Of a stretch of DNA of 64,000 nt, positions 1 through 8,926 are shown in pieces; the first letter of the stretch is position 1; each line of letters starts with the position of its first letter. This DNA comes from Shewanella piezotolerans WP3 (lineage in GTDB: Bacteria; Pseudomonadota; Gammaproteobacteria; Enterobacterales; Shewanellaceae). Where the stretch lies: the NCBI RefSeq assembly GCF_000014885.1, contig NC_011566.1:4462501-4526500 (forward strand). The letters are read 5' to 3'. The notes under the pieces are model-generated. The model was given only the letters and a program-made list of their open reading frames with translations. It ran no database searches and was not told where the DNA came from. Position numbers and translations under genes: made by a program.

Positions 1-2
1 GT

Positions 3-239
3 AAGTTAACCGGTAATAATAGCTGCAATAACTTCTTTGGCAGTTACGTTTTATCAGGTCAATCTATACAGCTACAGCCTGCAGGTAACACTATGAAAGC
101 CTGTGTCGATGCATTAATGGCACAAGAGCAACGCGTCATGCAAGCGATGCCTGAAGTTAGCCAAGCTAAAATAAGCAAAGGTAAATTGTTACTGCAAGAT
201 GCAGATAGTAAGACCTTGATGGTACTCAGCAAGCAGTAA
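3..239 (+). CDS. META/HslJ-like domain protein, C-terminal part (5' end outside window)
   Basis: An open frame enters from the left edge and ends at TAA 237-239, giving 78 residues. It reads KLTGNNSCNNFFGSY near the edge, which matches the G-x-x-G-x-N-x-C-N-x-x-x-G-x-Y signature of META/HslJ domains (small beta-rich envelope proteins linked to heat-shock or novobiocin resistance in E. coli). The single MKAC segment about 20 residues later is also typical of the fold. The start, and any lipoprotein signal, lie outside the window. A strong terminator follows 40 bp downstream. The domain call is fairly good; the exact role is unknown. Confidence 0.6.
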   Translation, partial: KLTGNNSCNNFFGSYVLSGQSIQLQPAGNTMKACVDALMAQEQRVMQAMPEVSQAKISKGKLLLQDADSKTLMVLSKQ

Positions 240-279
240 CCAATATTGTAAAACTGTGTATAGCAGTAAAAGATGACAC

Positions 280-309
280 AAAAAAACCGCCCAACTGGCG
301 GTTTTTTTG
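280..309. terminator. Bidirectional rho-independent terminator
   Basis: The stem ACCGCC/GGCGGT with loop CAACT is flanked by an A-run on the left and a T-run on the right. It can end the META-domain gene from the left and the symporter gene from the right. Confidence 0.85.
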
Positions 310-325
310 CTATTAAATTAAGCTG

Positions 326-1624
326 TTACGATTTTAACTTTTCAGCTATTTCAGCGCTTTCTTCAACGCCCGCATTGTAATGCTCAACATTAAGTTCGTC
401 TTCAGATTTGGCTATCACAGTCGTCGCCACTAAATCGCCAGACACATTCACCACGGTTCGAGCCATATCAAGCACTCGGTCGATACCAGCAATCAATGCT
501 ACACCCTCTAGCGGTAAACCAACGGTAGTCAACACTAAGGTAAGCATCACCAGGCCTGCGCCCGGTACACCCGCGGTGCCAATCGAAGCAAGTGTGGCGG
601 TTAAGATAATAGTGATGTAATCAACCCAGCTTAAATCGATACCAAACGCTTGTGCTACAAACAGTGCTGTCACACCTTGGTATAACGCCGTGCCGTCCAT
701 ATTAATGGTGGTGCCAAGGGGTAATACAAAACTAGAGATCTTCTTATTGACCCCTAAATACTCATTAGCGCACTTCATACTCGCAGGTAACGTACCCGCC
801 GAGCTTGAGGTGGTAAAGGCAACAGCAATAGCGTTGCTGATCCCTTTAAAGAACTGTATAGGGTTAAGTTTGGCAAATACTGTCAACACTATGCTATAGA
901 AGCCAACAATATGCAGCAAGCAACCAATATAAACTGCCGCAATGACTTTAATCAGAGGCATTAGCATGCCAATGCCATACTCTCCAGCCACCCATGCCAT
1001 TAGGCCAAATACACCGTACGGTGCTAGTTTCATCACCATATCAGTCAGCTTATACATAGCTTCTGCAAGACTTTCAAAGACTTTGATTGCAGGCTTGCCA
1101 TGGTCACCAATCAGTACCAGAGCAACACCTAGCGCTACTGCAAACACAATCACTTGCAAGATCTGACCACTGGCCAATGCAGCAATAGGGTTTGTTGGCA
1201 CAATATTAATCAAAGTTTCCATCACTGATGGCGCCGCTTTAACCACTTGTTCCGCGGGTTCAGCAACCATATCCAACCCTTTACCAGGCTGTAAAAAGTG
1301 TCCAACAGCAAGGCCCACAGTAATGGCTATTGAGGTCGTGCCCAAATAGAAGGCAAAAGATTTGAAGCCGATACGCCCCATCTTGGCAGTATCTTGCATA
1401 GAGGTAACGCCCACTATCAGCGAACAAAATACCAAAGGCACAATCAACATCTTAATAGTATTAACAAACAGGGTGCCGATCGGTTTTAGTACCGTTGCTT
1501 GTTCCCCAAAACCGATACCGGTTAAGATCCCGAGTAGCATACCAATCATGATCTGTAGCCACAGTGGCACAGACATCCAGCTTGACCACACTTTTCTAAA
1601 AAGTGAAGTTTGTTGTTTTGACAT
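326..1624 (-). CDS. Dicarboxylate/amino acid:cation symporter (DAACS family)
   Basis: This 432-residue inner-membrane protein is of the glutamate/dicarboxylate symporter family (GltP/GltT/DctA-like) and couples uptake of acidic amino acids or C4-dicarboxylates to Na+ or H+. Family marks are the serine-rich re-entrant loop TTSSSAGTLPAS (about residue 270), the NMDGTALYQG motif in the seventh helix (about 308) and the second re-entrant loop with GTAGVPGAG (about 347). The length is normal for the family. It is transcribed alone, with its own terminator at 280-309. Substrate cannot be told from sequence: glutamate/aspartate or C4-dicarboxylates are both possible. Confidence 0.9.
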   Translation of the reverse strand: MSKQQTSLFRKVWSSWMSVPLWLQIMIGMLLGILTGIGFGEQATVLKPIGTLFVNTIKMLIVPLVFCSLIVGVTSMQDTAKMGRIGFKSFAFYLGTTSIAITVGLAVGHFLQPGKGLDMVAEPAEQVVKAAPSVMETLINIVPTNPIAALASGQILQVIVFAVALGVALVLIGDHGKPAIKVFESLAEAMYKLTDMVMKLAPYGVFGLMAWVAGEYGIGMLMPLIKVIAAVYIGCLLHIVGFYSIVLTVFAKLNPIQFFKGISNAIAVAFTTSSSAGTLPASMKCANEYLGVNKKISSFVLPLGTTINMDGTALYQGVTALFVAQAFGIDLSWVDYITIILTATLASIGTAGVPGAGLVMLTLVLTTVGLPLEGVALIAGIDRVLDMARTVVNVSGDLVATTVIAKSEDELNVEHYNAGVEESAEIAEKLKS

Positions 1625-1794
1625 ATTTAAACCTTGCTACTGTTGGATAAAGAGGACACAAGCAGATACTTGCTTAAAAAATAACGCGGCAGTTTAGCAT
1701 AGGCACTAAACAGGAGAGATGATCTGTATCACGCTGCGCTCTTCAACGAACTACTCACTACAAAAATTGCCACTACAATGAATAATTCTCAATA

Positions 1795-2091
1795 TTAGGC
1801 GTCGAATTTTGCATTTTCTTTATTTTTATTAAAACTCATCTTATGAAGTGCTGCTGGCGGTTGATCTCGTTCAATTAAGTAGCTCCAATAAGCATCATCA
1901 AAACCGCTAAAGATCTGTTTATGCTTACCTTCTGAACGCAAGATAAGCCACCACCAAACCAGCCCCCAAAGACCAAAGGTGAGTATCGTTGCCACGAAAT
2001 GGCGTGGATGATTGATAGACTTGTAATCAACAGCCCTCTGTTTACATTCATCATTATCTTTATGTTCATCAGATTGGGGAGTATTTTCCAT
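1795..2091 (-). CDS. Small hypothetical membrane protein
   Basis: A 98-residue protein with a charged N-terminus, one hydrophobic segment (about residues 33-51, rich in Trp: GLWGLVWWWLIL) and a charged C-terminal tail ending in KFDA. It resembles the short uncharacterised single-pass proteins common in Shewanella, but no family is recognised. It stands alone between a leftward symporter and a rightward acetyltransferase. A shadow frame overlaps it; this frame was preferred for its membrane-protein composition and single clean helix. Confidence 0.55.
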   Translation of the reverse strand: MENTPQSDEHKDNDECKQRAVDYKSINHPRHFVATILTFGLWGLVWWWLILRSEGKHKQIFSGFDDAYWSYLIERDQPPAALHKMSFNKNKENAKFDA

Positions 2092-2233
2092 CGCGCCCTC
2101 ACCTATAAATAAGCTATAGAAAAAGTGTAGCAGAGTTAGACTTTAGTCGAATAAAAATGGAGCGAAATGGTTAAAAGTTGCATTTCTTAAACTTGAGCTC
2201 ATGTTAAAGTTAGCAAAAAAGGAGGAATTAAAT

Positions 2234-2677
2234 ATGCTCATCCGTAAAGGCTTATCCACTGATCTACAAGCGCTAATAGACTTCAACCAAGCAATGGCAT
2301 TGGAAACGGAAGGGCTTTCGCTCGACGCAGACCAGCTATCCATAGGCGTTAACACCCTACTTAGCTCCCCGGAAAAGGGCTTTTATATAGTCGCTGAAGT
2401 TGATGGTGAGATCGCGGGTTCATTAATGGTCACCTTTGAATGGAGTGACTGGCGCGCTAAAGATTATTACTGGATCCAAAGCGTTTATATTCGCCCTGAA
2501 AATCGTCGCCAAGGGATCTACAAAAAACTCTATCAAGAGGTTAAAGATATCGCCGCACAAAATGGTGGTGCGGCCAGCTTCAGACTCTATGTTGAGCAGG
2601 AAAATATCAAAGCGCAGCAGACTTATAGCGCACTAGGTATGGATCAAAGTTACTATCTAATGTACGAAGAAAAGTAG
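2234..2677 (+). CDS. GNAT family N-acetyltransferase
   Basis: A 147-residue acetyl-CoA-dependent acetyltransferase. The acetyl-CoA binding signature is visible as YIRPENRRQGIYKKLY (the R/Q-x-x-G-x-G/A type motif A), preceded by a beta strand WIQSVYI and followed by the C-terminal motif-B region with ENIKAQQTYSALGM, typical of small GNATs. An upstream ATG at 2201 is in frame, but the ATG at 2234 has a perfect AGGAGG Shine-Dalgarno at 2219-2224 and is chosen. Substrate unknown. It ends 22 bp before a strong terminator shared with sdaA. Confidence 0.85.
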   Translation: MLIRKGLSTDLQALIDFNQAMALETEGLSLDADQLSIGVNTLLSSPEKGFYIVAEVDGEIAGSLMVTFEWSDWRAKDYYWIQSVYIRPENRRQGIYKKLYQEVKDIAAQNGGAASFRLYVEQENIKAQQTYSALGMDQSYYLMYEEK

Positions 2678-2698
2678 CTTTCATTGATTCTAATTCAT

Positions 2699-2728
2699 TA
2701 AAAAAGGCCATCAACTGATGGCCTTTTT
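2699..2728. terminator. Bidirectional terminator between GNAT gene and sdaA
   Basis: The stem AAAGGCCATCA/TGATGGCCTTT with a short ACTGA-type loop has an A-run before and a T-run after, so it works for both converging genes. Confidence 0.85.
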
Positions 2729-2746
2729 TAGCAACTATTTCAACTT

Positions 2747-4114
2747 TTAGCCGCAGATACTGGTGACCTTAATAGCTAAACCGCCTTGGCTAGTCTCACG
2801 GTATTTAACATGCATATCTTTGCCTGTCTCATACATGGTCGCAATCACTTTATCTAAGCTTACCTTAGGTTGGCAATTACGACGCATCGCCATTCTTGAT
2901 GAGTTGATCGCTTTAACTGCCGCAATCGCATTACGCTCAATACAAGGCACTTGCACTTGACCTGCAACGGGATCGCACGTCAGGCCTAAGTTATGCTCCA
3001 TACCAATCTCAGCCGCCATACAAACTTGTGCAGCATTGCCGCCCATAACCTCTGCTAGACCTGCAGCGGCCATAGAACAAGCAACCCCCACTTCGCCCTG
3101 ACAACCCACTTCAGCACCAGAAATAGAAGCATTACGCTTATATAGGGAGCCAATTGCGGCAGCGGCTAAAAAGAAGCGAGTATATTCTTGTGGGCCAACA
3201 GGTTTAATAAACTTGTCGTAGTACGCCAATACCGCTGGAATAATGCCTGCAGCACCATTAGTTGGCGAAGTCACCACCCGTCCACCAGCAGCATTTTCTT
3301 CACTAACAGCCATGGCAAATACGTTGATCCAATCGACGATCTCCATTGGATCTTGTGATAAACGTTCGCCCGTTAATAGCTGACGGTAAAGTGCAGGGGC
3401 ACGACGTGGTACTCGCAAAGGCCCAGATAATACGCCTTCAGTTTGGCAACCTTTCTCGATCGCTGCGTGCATGGTACCCCATACATCTGCAAAACCTTGG
3501 TAGATATTAGCTTCACTATTAAATGCCAGCTCATTTTTGAACATGATGGTACTAATGCTCATCCCAGTTTCATTGCATGTTGCTAGCAATTCGTCTGCAT
3601 AGTTAAAGGGATAAGGCACGGTAACTGGATTTTCGACTGCTTTACCAAACTGCGCTTCTTCGACAATAAAACCGCCACCGATTGAATAATAGGTGTTACT
3701 CATGAGTTTTTCGTCACCAGCATAAGCGTGCAACATCATGCCGTTCTCATGCATTGGTAGTGCGTAGTTGTGGAAAATAACGGCGTCATGTCCAAAATCG
3801 ACGAGTCGCTGCTCTTTGCCCATTGGCAACTTTTCAGTTTGCTCAACCTGGCTAATAAAATGCGGAATAGATTCGATATCGACGCTCTCAGGTGTATTAC
3901 CACCTAAGCCCATAAGAATTGCGATATCAGTATGGTGCCCTTTGCCTGTGAGTGACAATGAGCCAAAGATCTCAACACTTAAGCGAGTGACTTTTTCAAA
4001 TTGGTTTGCTTGATGTAGGTCGTCGATAAACTCTTTTGCGGCCTTCATCGGCCCGACAGTATGAGAGCTCGACGGGCCCACACCTATCTTAAAAATATCG
4101 AATGCGCTAAACAT
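2747..4114 (-). CDS. sdaA: L-serine ammonia-lyase (iron-sulfur)
   Basis: The product deaminates L-serine to pyruvate and ammonia using an oxygen-sensitive [4Fe-4S] cluster. At 455 residues it matches the single-chain SdaA/SdaB type. The N-terminal FKIGVGPSSSHTVGPM (beta domain) and the alpha domain are both present, with SPTNGAAGIIPAVLAYY, GCQGEVGVACSMAAAGLAE and LTCDPVAGQVQVPC carrying the conserved cysteines for the cluster. A SdaC-like serine permease lies directly upstream in the same direction (121 bp gap), so the pair forms a serine uptake and degradation unit. sdaA and sdaB cannot be told apart from sequence alone. Confidence 0.95.
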   Translation of the reverse strand: MFSAFDIFKIGVGPSSSHTVGPMKAAKEFIDDLHQANQFEKVTRLSVEIFGSLSLTGKGHHTDIAILMGLGGNTPESVDIESIPHFISQVEQTEKLPMGKEQRLVDFGHDAVIFHNYALPMHENGMMLHAYAGDEKLMSNTYYSIGGGFIVEEAQFGKAVENPVTVPYPFNYADELLATCNETGMSISTIMFKNELAFNSEANIYQGFADVWGTMHAAIEKGCQTEGVLSGPLRVPRRAPALYRQLLTGERLSQDPMEIVDWINVFAMAVSEENAAGGRVVTSPTNGAAGIIPAVLAYYDKFIKPVGPQEYTRFFLAAAAIGSLYKRNASISGAEVGCQGEVGVACSMAAAGLAEVMGGNAAQVCMAAEIGMEHNLGLTCDPVAGQVQVPCIERNAIAAVKAINSSRMAMRRNCQPKVSLDKVIATMYETGKDMHVKYRETSQGGLAIKVTSICG

Positions 4115-4235
4115 AGAATTACCTCGAAAACAGAGGAAGGGCTAAAAGATTTTTCAACCCTGTGTCAAACATTGTACTTAAATCATTGGGGCTAAACGCC
4201 ATTTAAAATGGCGTTCAGCCAACGCTCCTGCTCAG

Positions 4236-5525
4236 TTAAGACATAAGTCCAAACAGGATAGCGGTCATAGAAAGTAAACCTGCAATCACAACAAAGATGT
4301 TGCTCACACGGCCACGGTATGGCGCTAGAGCTGGCACTTTATGAATCGCATACATAGGCATAAGGTAAAGAATTGCCGCAATAATCGGCCCACCTAGTGC
4401 TTCAATCATTCCCAAGATGCTTGGGTTGATTACCGCTACAGCCCAAATGGTGAAGAACATAAAGCCTAAGATAAACTTGTTTAACTTCTTGTCTGATATT
4501 TCTTTGTTACTTGAACGAAGCTGCTTGCTAATAATGCCCTTCATGCCTTCAGTTGCGCCCATGTAGTGGCCGAAGAAAGAAGAGATGATGGCAACAAAAG
4601 CGATGATAGGACCAAAGTAACTTACAAAACCACTGTCGTGTACGTTAGCGAGGTAAGAAAGGATCGGTAAGTTATTCGCCTTGGCTTCAGCAAGCTGTGC
4701 TGGAGAGAGTGACAATACACAAGAGAACACAAACAACATCACAAAGCCCACTAGCATCATAGTGGTGTTACGCAAAATAGAGTCTGCTTTACGTGCTGCA
4801 TTCTGACCATGTTCACGCTTAAGTGCCACAGAGAACTGTGAAATGGCAGGAGAGTGGTTAAATGCAAAAATGAGCACAGGAATCGTCAACCAAACAGTAC
4901 CCAAGAAAGCGCCGGTGCTAGGTACAACGTTCAGCGCATCCATCTTCCAGTCAGGAATGAGATAGAAAGACATAAATGCCAAGATAGCAACCAATGGGTA
5001 TACCAACAGCTGAGTCACCTTAAGCATAAACTTCTCGCCAGCAACCATGACTGACATCATCGCAATGATAAGCGCGCCAGAAAGTAAGAAGCGTGGAGGC
5101 GACGCCATACCGAGTTGGTTAACGATAAAGCTATCAACGGTATTAGTAATACCTACGCCGTAGATCAAAACAATTGGGTAGATAGCGAAGAAGTACAGCA
5201 TGGTAATCGCTTTACCAGCGCCAACGCCAAAATGCTCTTCTACTACATCAGTAATATCACTTCCTGGTCTTTGTGAAGAACACACAAAACGTGATAAGCC
5301 ACGATGAGCAAGGTAGGTCATTGGGCCAATAATTGCTGCCATGAGTACAAGAGGCCAAAAACCGCCCATGCCAGCATTAATTGGTAAAAATAGAATGCCA
5401 GCACCTACTGCGGTACCAAACAAACTCAACATCCAAGTCGTATCTTGTCGTGTCCACGGTAACGACTTAGTTGTCGCTACATCATCCTGGGTCACTTCTT
5501 GTGTACTTATCGCGTCTTTTTGCAT
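4236..5525 (-). CDS. Serine/threonine permease, HAAAP family (SdaC-like)
   Basis: An inner-membrane permease of the hydroxy/aromatic amino acid family, with about 11 hydrophobic segments starting at TWMLSLFGTAVGAGILFLPINAG, the signature entry helix of SdaC/TdcC. It very probably imports serine for the adjacent sdaA product. An in-frame GTG at 5555 would add ten residues, but the ATG at 5525 follows an AAGG Shine-Dalgarno at good spacing and is preferred (429 residues, the usual SdaC length). A short perfect inverted repeat in the leader (5540-5557) sits close to this ribosome site. Confidence 0.88.
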   Translation of the reverse strand: MQKDAISTQEVTQDDVATTKSLPWTRQDTTWMLSLFGTAVGAGILFLPINAGMGGFWPLVLMAAIIGPMTYLAHRGLSRFVCSSQRPGSDITDVVEEHFGVGAGKAITMLYFFAIYPIVLIYGVGITNTVDSFIVNQLGMASPPRFLLSGALIIAMMSVMVAGEKFMLKVTQLLVYPLVAILAFMSFYLIPDWKMDALNVVPSTGAFLGTVWLTIPVLIFAFNHSPAISQFSVALKREHGQNAARKADSILRNTTMMLVGFVMLFVFSCVLSLSPAQLAEAKANNLPILSYLANVHDSGFVSYFGPIIAFVAIISSFFGHYMGATEGMKGIISKQLRSSNKEISDKKLNKFILGFMFFTIWAVAVINPSILGMIEALGGPIIAAILYLMPMYAIHKVPALAPYRGRVSNIFVVIAGLLSMTAILFGLMS

Positions 5526-5539
5526 TAGCTTTACCTTTA

Positions 5540-5557
5540 AGGTGTTTCTTAACACCT
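5540..5557 (-). promoter_or_regulatory. Short hairpin in the permease leader
   Basis: AGGTGTT and AACACCT form a perfect 7-bp inverted repeat around TCTT. In the transcript it lies just upstream of the AAGG ribosome site of the serine permease and could affect initiation. The role is inferred only from position. Confidence 0.3.
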
Positions 5558-6096
5558 GTAGATTTGTATCTAAGGAGTAATTTTCGCGGTTAAGGTAATC
5601 CTAATGCAGGGCAGATAAATTGATCTGGATGCACATTTTGTAATTGAATTTCACAATATACGCATATTGGGAGCTATATCGCTTATTTCATGTAATGAAT
5701 TTTCATTTTTATTGCAGTTTGATAACCGAATCGAACCTAGATTTAACACGAATCTCACTTAATTCATTAAATGCTGATATAAACTCCACCGGAGATAAAA
5801 TTGAGCGGCGGACATAGCTCTAAAAATTACGCATTTTGAGACATCGACCAGCATTCAGCACGGTAAGTTTGATCTGGATCTCGCGATTTTCAGCCCCATT
5901 TTCTCTGGGTATTAGTCAATCTAATGATTAATATAGGAAAATAGTTTTACCCTATTTTTAGCAGACCAACTTAGAGATAGAAAACAGTGCAGCTGACAGC
6001 GAGATTATGCCTTATAAAAACAGTTAAAATTAATCGCTAATGACCCGCTTTATGTGAAATAATTTAAGCTATATATAAATAGAAAAGCCCCTTCCT
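5558..6096. other. AT-rich divergent intergenic region
   Basis: About 540 bp between the leftward serine permease and rightward yjjX. No gene is seen. It presumably holds both promoters. The phrase TTGATCTGGAT occurs twice (near 5619 and 5868); the second copy looks like a weak CRP half-site arrangement, but neither is a convincing operator. Confidence 0.4.
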
Positions 6097-6636
6097 ATGA
6101 CACAAGTAGTTCGAATTATCGTTGGTTCAAAAAATCCAGTGAAAGTTGGTGCCGCAAAATCGGCATTAAGTACCCTCTTCCCTGAAGTGGTTATCGAGTG
6201 TGAAGGTGTACATGCGCCCTCGCTTGTGGCCGATCAACCCATGACCGAAAGCGAAACACAAGCAGGTGCAGTTAATCGAGTTAAGTACTGCATGGAAAAT
6301 TACCAAGCCGATTACTTTCTTGCGATGGAAGGCGGTGTCGATCTATTTGACCATGGCCCGGCCACATTCGCCCATATCGCTATTGCCCATAAACAGCAGG
6401 TAAGTGTCGGCCGCAGTGCATTGCTGCCACTGCCTATGCAGGTATATCAAGCTTTAACTCAAGGTGAGGAGCTAGGTCATGTCATGGACAGCATGTTTAA
6501 TACCGTCAATATCAAACAACAAGGTGGTGCAATAGCATTACTGACCCAGGGCCATGCTACTCGCCAGAGTATTTACACCCAGGCTATTATTCTTGCAATG
6601 GCCCCCATGCTTAACCCTGAAATTTTTAGCCTATAA
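6097..6636 (+). CDS. yjjX: Inosine/xanthosine triphosphatase
   Basis: A 179-residue house-cleaning nucleotidase that hydrolyses the non-canonical purine nucleotides ITP and XTP so that they do not enter nucleic acids. The N-terminal VGSKNPVKVGAAKSAL is the phosphate-binding start shared by YjjX (NTPase_I-T) proteins. The middle FLAMEGGVDLFDH and the following alternating strands fit the family, as does the length. It is a single gene followed by a hairpin (6644-6676). Confidence 0.92.
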   Translation: MTQVVRIIVGSKNPVKVGAAKSALSTLFPEVVIECEGVHAPSLVADQPMTESETQAGAVNRVKYCMENYQADYFLAMEGGVDLFDHGPATFAHIAIAHKQQVSVGRSALLPLPMQVYQALTQGEELGHVMDSMFNTVNIKQQGGAIALLTQGHATRQSIYTQAIILAMAPMLNPEIFSL

Positions 6637-6643
6637 AACTAAA

Positions 6644-6676
6644 GCTTGGTCAGTCTGAAGTAACTATTGACCAAGC
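6644..6676. terminator. Hairpin downstream of yjjX
   Basis: GCTTGGTCA and TGACCAAGC form a 9-bp perfect stem around a 15-nt loop. The T-rich stretch after it is weak, so termination is probable but not certain. Confidence 0.5.
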
Positions 6677-6773
6677 ATATTTTAGTAGTTAACTTAATAC
6701 TTAAGTTCCAATAGTTAAGATCCACTTGATTTTATTTAGTAGCCCTCGTAAGTTAGATGCAAGTCGCAACTAA

Positions 6774-7733
6774 ATGAGTCTAAATAATTTCACTATGCCT
6801 CAGCCTCTCTGCCAAGCTTCTCAATTACGCCGCTTATCAAGACAACTTATTCGCCAATTAGGTTTGCTCGATGCTGCCTGCGGTAATCAACCCTTGTCAC
6901 CAGTCCAAGCCCACACACTGATAGAGTTAGGCCAGAGCAACTACTCGATTAAACAGTTAGCTGAATTACTCAATATTGATAAATCTAATGCCAGCCGCGC
7001 AGTGAGTCATTTAGTTGAGAAGGGATTTGCTAAAACCACAGCTAACCCCAAAGATAACCGCAGTCTAGTGGCTCAATTAACGGCCAGCGGCAAAAAGCAG
7101 CTGATTAAGCTTGATAACCAACAGAACCAGCAGTTCAATGAGATTATGGCGCAACTGCCAGTGGCACAGATCTCACAAATAGAGCAATCACTGAGTCAAT
7201 ACAATAAAGCTGTTATGCAATCTAAAGCGCAAATCGGTTATAACATTAGAACTATTGAGCCTGCCGATAATGCGGCTATGGCGCAGATCATTCGTGACGT
7301 TTCAGCTGAATATGGACTCACTGCAGATAAAGGCTACGGAGTATCAGATCCTACTCTCGATAGTCTCAGCGAAGTCTATCAACAAAGCAATGCTTGTTAT
7401 TGGGTGATTGAACAGGACGGACAGATCCTTGGCGGGGGCGGCATCGCACCACTGAACAATCAACCTGGCGTATGTGAACTGCAAAAGATGTACTTTTCTC
7501 AGGCTCTGCGAGGTAAAGGCTTTGCTAGGCGGTTAGCGCTACAAGCTATCGGTTTTGCCACAGAGCAAGCTTATGACGCTTGTTATCTAGAAACCACAGC
7601 TAATTTAACTGAAGCAATAAAGCTCTATGAGTCACTCTCTTTCCAGCATTTAGATGCTCCGCTCGGTAGTACTGGGCATGATGCATGCGAAATAACCATG
7701 TTACTAAAACTAAGCCAAACGAAATCAACTTAA
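6774..7733 (+). CDS. MarR-type regulator fused to GNAT acetyltransferase
   Basis: A 319-residue two-domain protein. Residues about 15-150 form a winged-helix MarR domain (IKQLAELLNIDKSNASRAVSHLVEKG is the recognition region, followed by the wing with DNRS). Residues about 165-315 form a GNAT domain, with LQKMYFSQALRGKGFARRL as the acetyl-CoA motif and LYESLSFQHL near the end. Such MarR-GNAT fusions are known in Proteobacteria; the target of acetylation is unknown. No clear Shine-Dalgarno precedes the ATG, so the start could be a few codons later (next Met at residue 8). It lies in line with the aldo/keto reductase gene, 80 bp upstream. Confidence 0.88.
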   Translation: MSLNNFTMPQPLCQASQLRRLSRQLIRQLGLLDAACGNQPLSPVQAHTLIELGQSNYSIKQLAELLNIDKSNASRAVSHLVEKGFAKTTANPKDNRSLVAQLTASGKKQLIKLDNQQNQQFNEIMAQLPVAQISQIEQSLSQYNKAVMQSKAQIGYNIRTIEPADNAAMAQIIRDVSAEYGLTADKGYGVSDPTLDSLSEVYQQSNACYWVIEQDGQILGGGGIAPLNNQPGVCELQKMYFSQALRGKGFARRLALQAIGFATEQAYDACYLETTANLTEAIKLYESLSFQHLDAPLGSTGHDACEITMLLKLSQTKST

Positions 7734-7813
7734 GCCATTAAGCATATCGTTTTTATGCTAAAAACTTGTTAGCCTCAAGATTAGGTAGTTTTTTAAATTA
7801 AGTGAGTTGCATT

Positions 7814-8857
7814 ATGGAATATAAACGTCTGCCACACTCAAGTTTAGACGTCAGTGAAATTTGTTTAGGCACCATGACTTGGGGCGAGCAAAACAGCCAA
7901 GCTGAAGCTTTTGAGCAACTTGATTATGCCATTGGTGAAGGCGTTAACTTCATCGATACCGCTGAAATGTACCCTGTGCCACCAAAAGCTGAAACCCAAG
8001 GCGCCACCGAAACCATTCTCGGTAACTACCTTAAGCAGCGCGGTAATCGCGACAACCTCATCATCGCCAGCAAGGTGTCTGGCCCTGGTGGTAAGAGCGA
8101 CTATATTCGTCCTAATATGGCATTAGACTGGCGTAATATTCATCAGGCCGTCGATTCATCATTAGCGCGTTTGCAACTAGACACCATTGATCTTTACCAG
8201 ATCCATTGGCCCGATCGTAATACTAACTTCTTTGGCGAGTTGAGCTATACCCAACAAGATGACAACGAACAGCAAACCCCAATTATAGAGACCCTTGAGG
8301 CATTAGCGGATCTCGTCACCGCAGGTAAAATCCGTTATATCGGGATCTCAAATGAAACTCCCTGGGGCTTTATGAAGTACCTACAGCTTGCCGAAAAACA
8401 TGGCTTGCCGAAGATTGTCTCTGTGCAAAACCCTTACAACCTGCTCAACCGCAGCTTTGAAGTCGGTATGGCAGAGATAAGCCATCGCGAAGAGGTACCA
8501 TTGCTTGCATATTCCCCGCTCGCCTTTGGGGCACTATCGGGTAAGTATCTTAATGATCAATGGCCTGAAGGCGCTAGACTGACTCTGTTTAAACGCTTTG
8601 CTCGCTATACAGGATCTGAAATGGCGCTTGAGGCAACAAATGCTTACGTGGCACTGGCTAAAGAGTTCAATATTAGCCCAGCACAAATGGCGTTGGCCTT
8701 TGTTAATCAGCAAAAGTTTGTTGGCTCAAATATTATCGGCGCCACCAACCTTGAGCAGCTAAAAGAGAATATCGATAGCATTCATTGCAGTATCTCACCA
8801 CAGTTGCAGTTGCGTCTTAATGAACTAGCACAGCTATATCGCTTGCCTTGCCCTTAG
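7814..8857 (+). CDS. NADP(H)-dependent aldo/keto reductase (Tas-like)
   Basis: A TIM-barrel oxidoreductase of 347 residues, very like E. coli Tas. The first strand and DxxxxY catalytic region appear as NFIDTAEMYPVPP, the conserved lysine in IIASKVSG and the histidine in YQIHWPD. The NADP-binding C-terminus holds IIGATNLEQLKENI. An in-frame GTG at 7802 exists, but the ATG at 7814 gives the standard Tas N-terminus MEYKRLPHSSLDVSEI. The physiological substrate is unknown. A perfect hairpin follows at 8878-8901. Confidence 0.9.
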   Translation: MEYKRLPHSSLDVSEICLGTMTWGEQNSQAEAFEQLDYAIGEGVNFIDTAEMYPVPPKAETQGATETILGNYLKQRGNRDNLIIASKVSGPGGKSDYIRPNMALDWRNIHQAVDSSLARLQLDTIDLYQIHWPDRNTNFFGELSYTQQDDNEQQTPIIETLEALADLVTAGKIRYIGISNETPWGFMKYLQLAEKHGLPKIVSVQNPYNLLNRSFEVGMAEISHREEVPLLAYSPLAFGALSGKYLNDQWPEGARLTLFKRFARYTGSEMALEATNAYVALAKEFNISPAQMALAFVNQQKFVGSNIIGATNLEQLKENIDSIHCSISPQLQLRLNELAQLYRLPCP

Positions 8858-8877
8858 TAAATAGGCTTGCATTAAAG

Positions 8878-8901
8878 GCGCAGATCTTACAAGATCTGCG
8901 C
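8878..8901. terminator. Perfect hairpin between the aldo/keto reductase gene and csdA
   Basis: GCGCAGATCTT and AAGATCTGCGC form an 11-bp perfect stem with a two-base loop. There is no T-run after it, so it may be a weak terminator or an RNA-processing structure. Confidence 0.45.
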
Positions 8902-8926
8902 GCATTCTAATCCACAGGTCAAATTA

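Noticed and set aside
5600..5900. CRP sites upstream of yjjX and the serine permease gene
   Set aside because: TTGATCTGGAT recurs, but the right half-sites do not match TCACA at the needed spacing.
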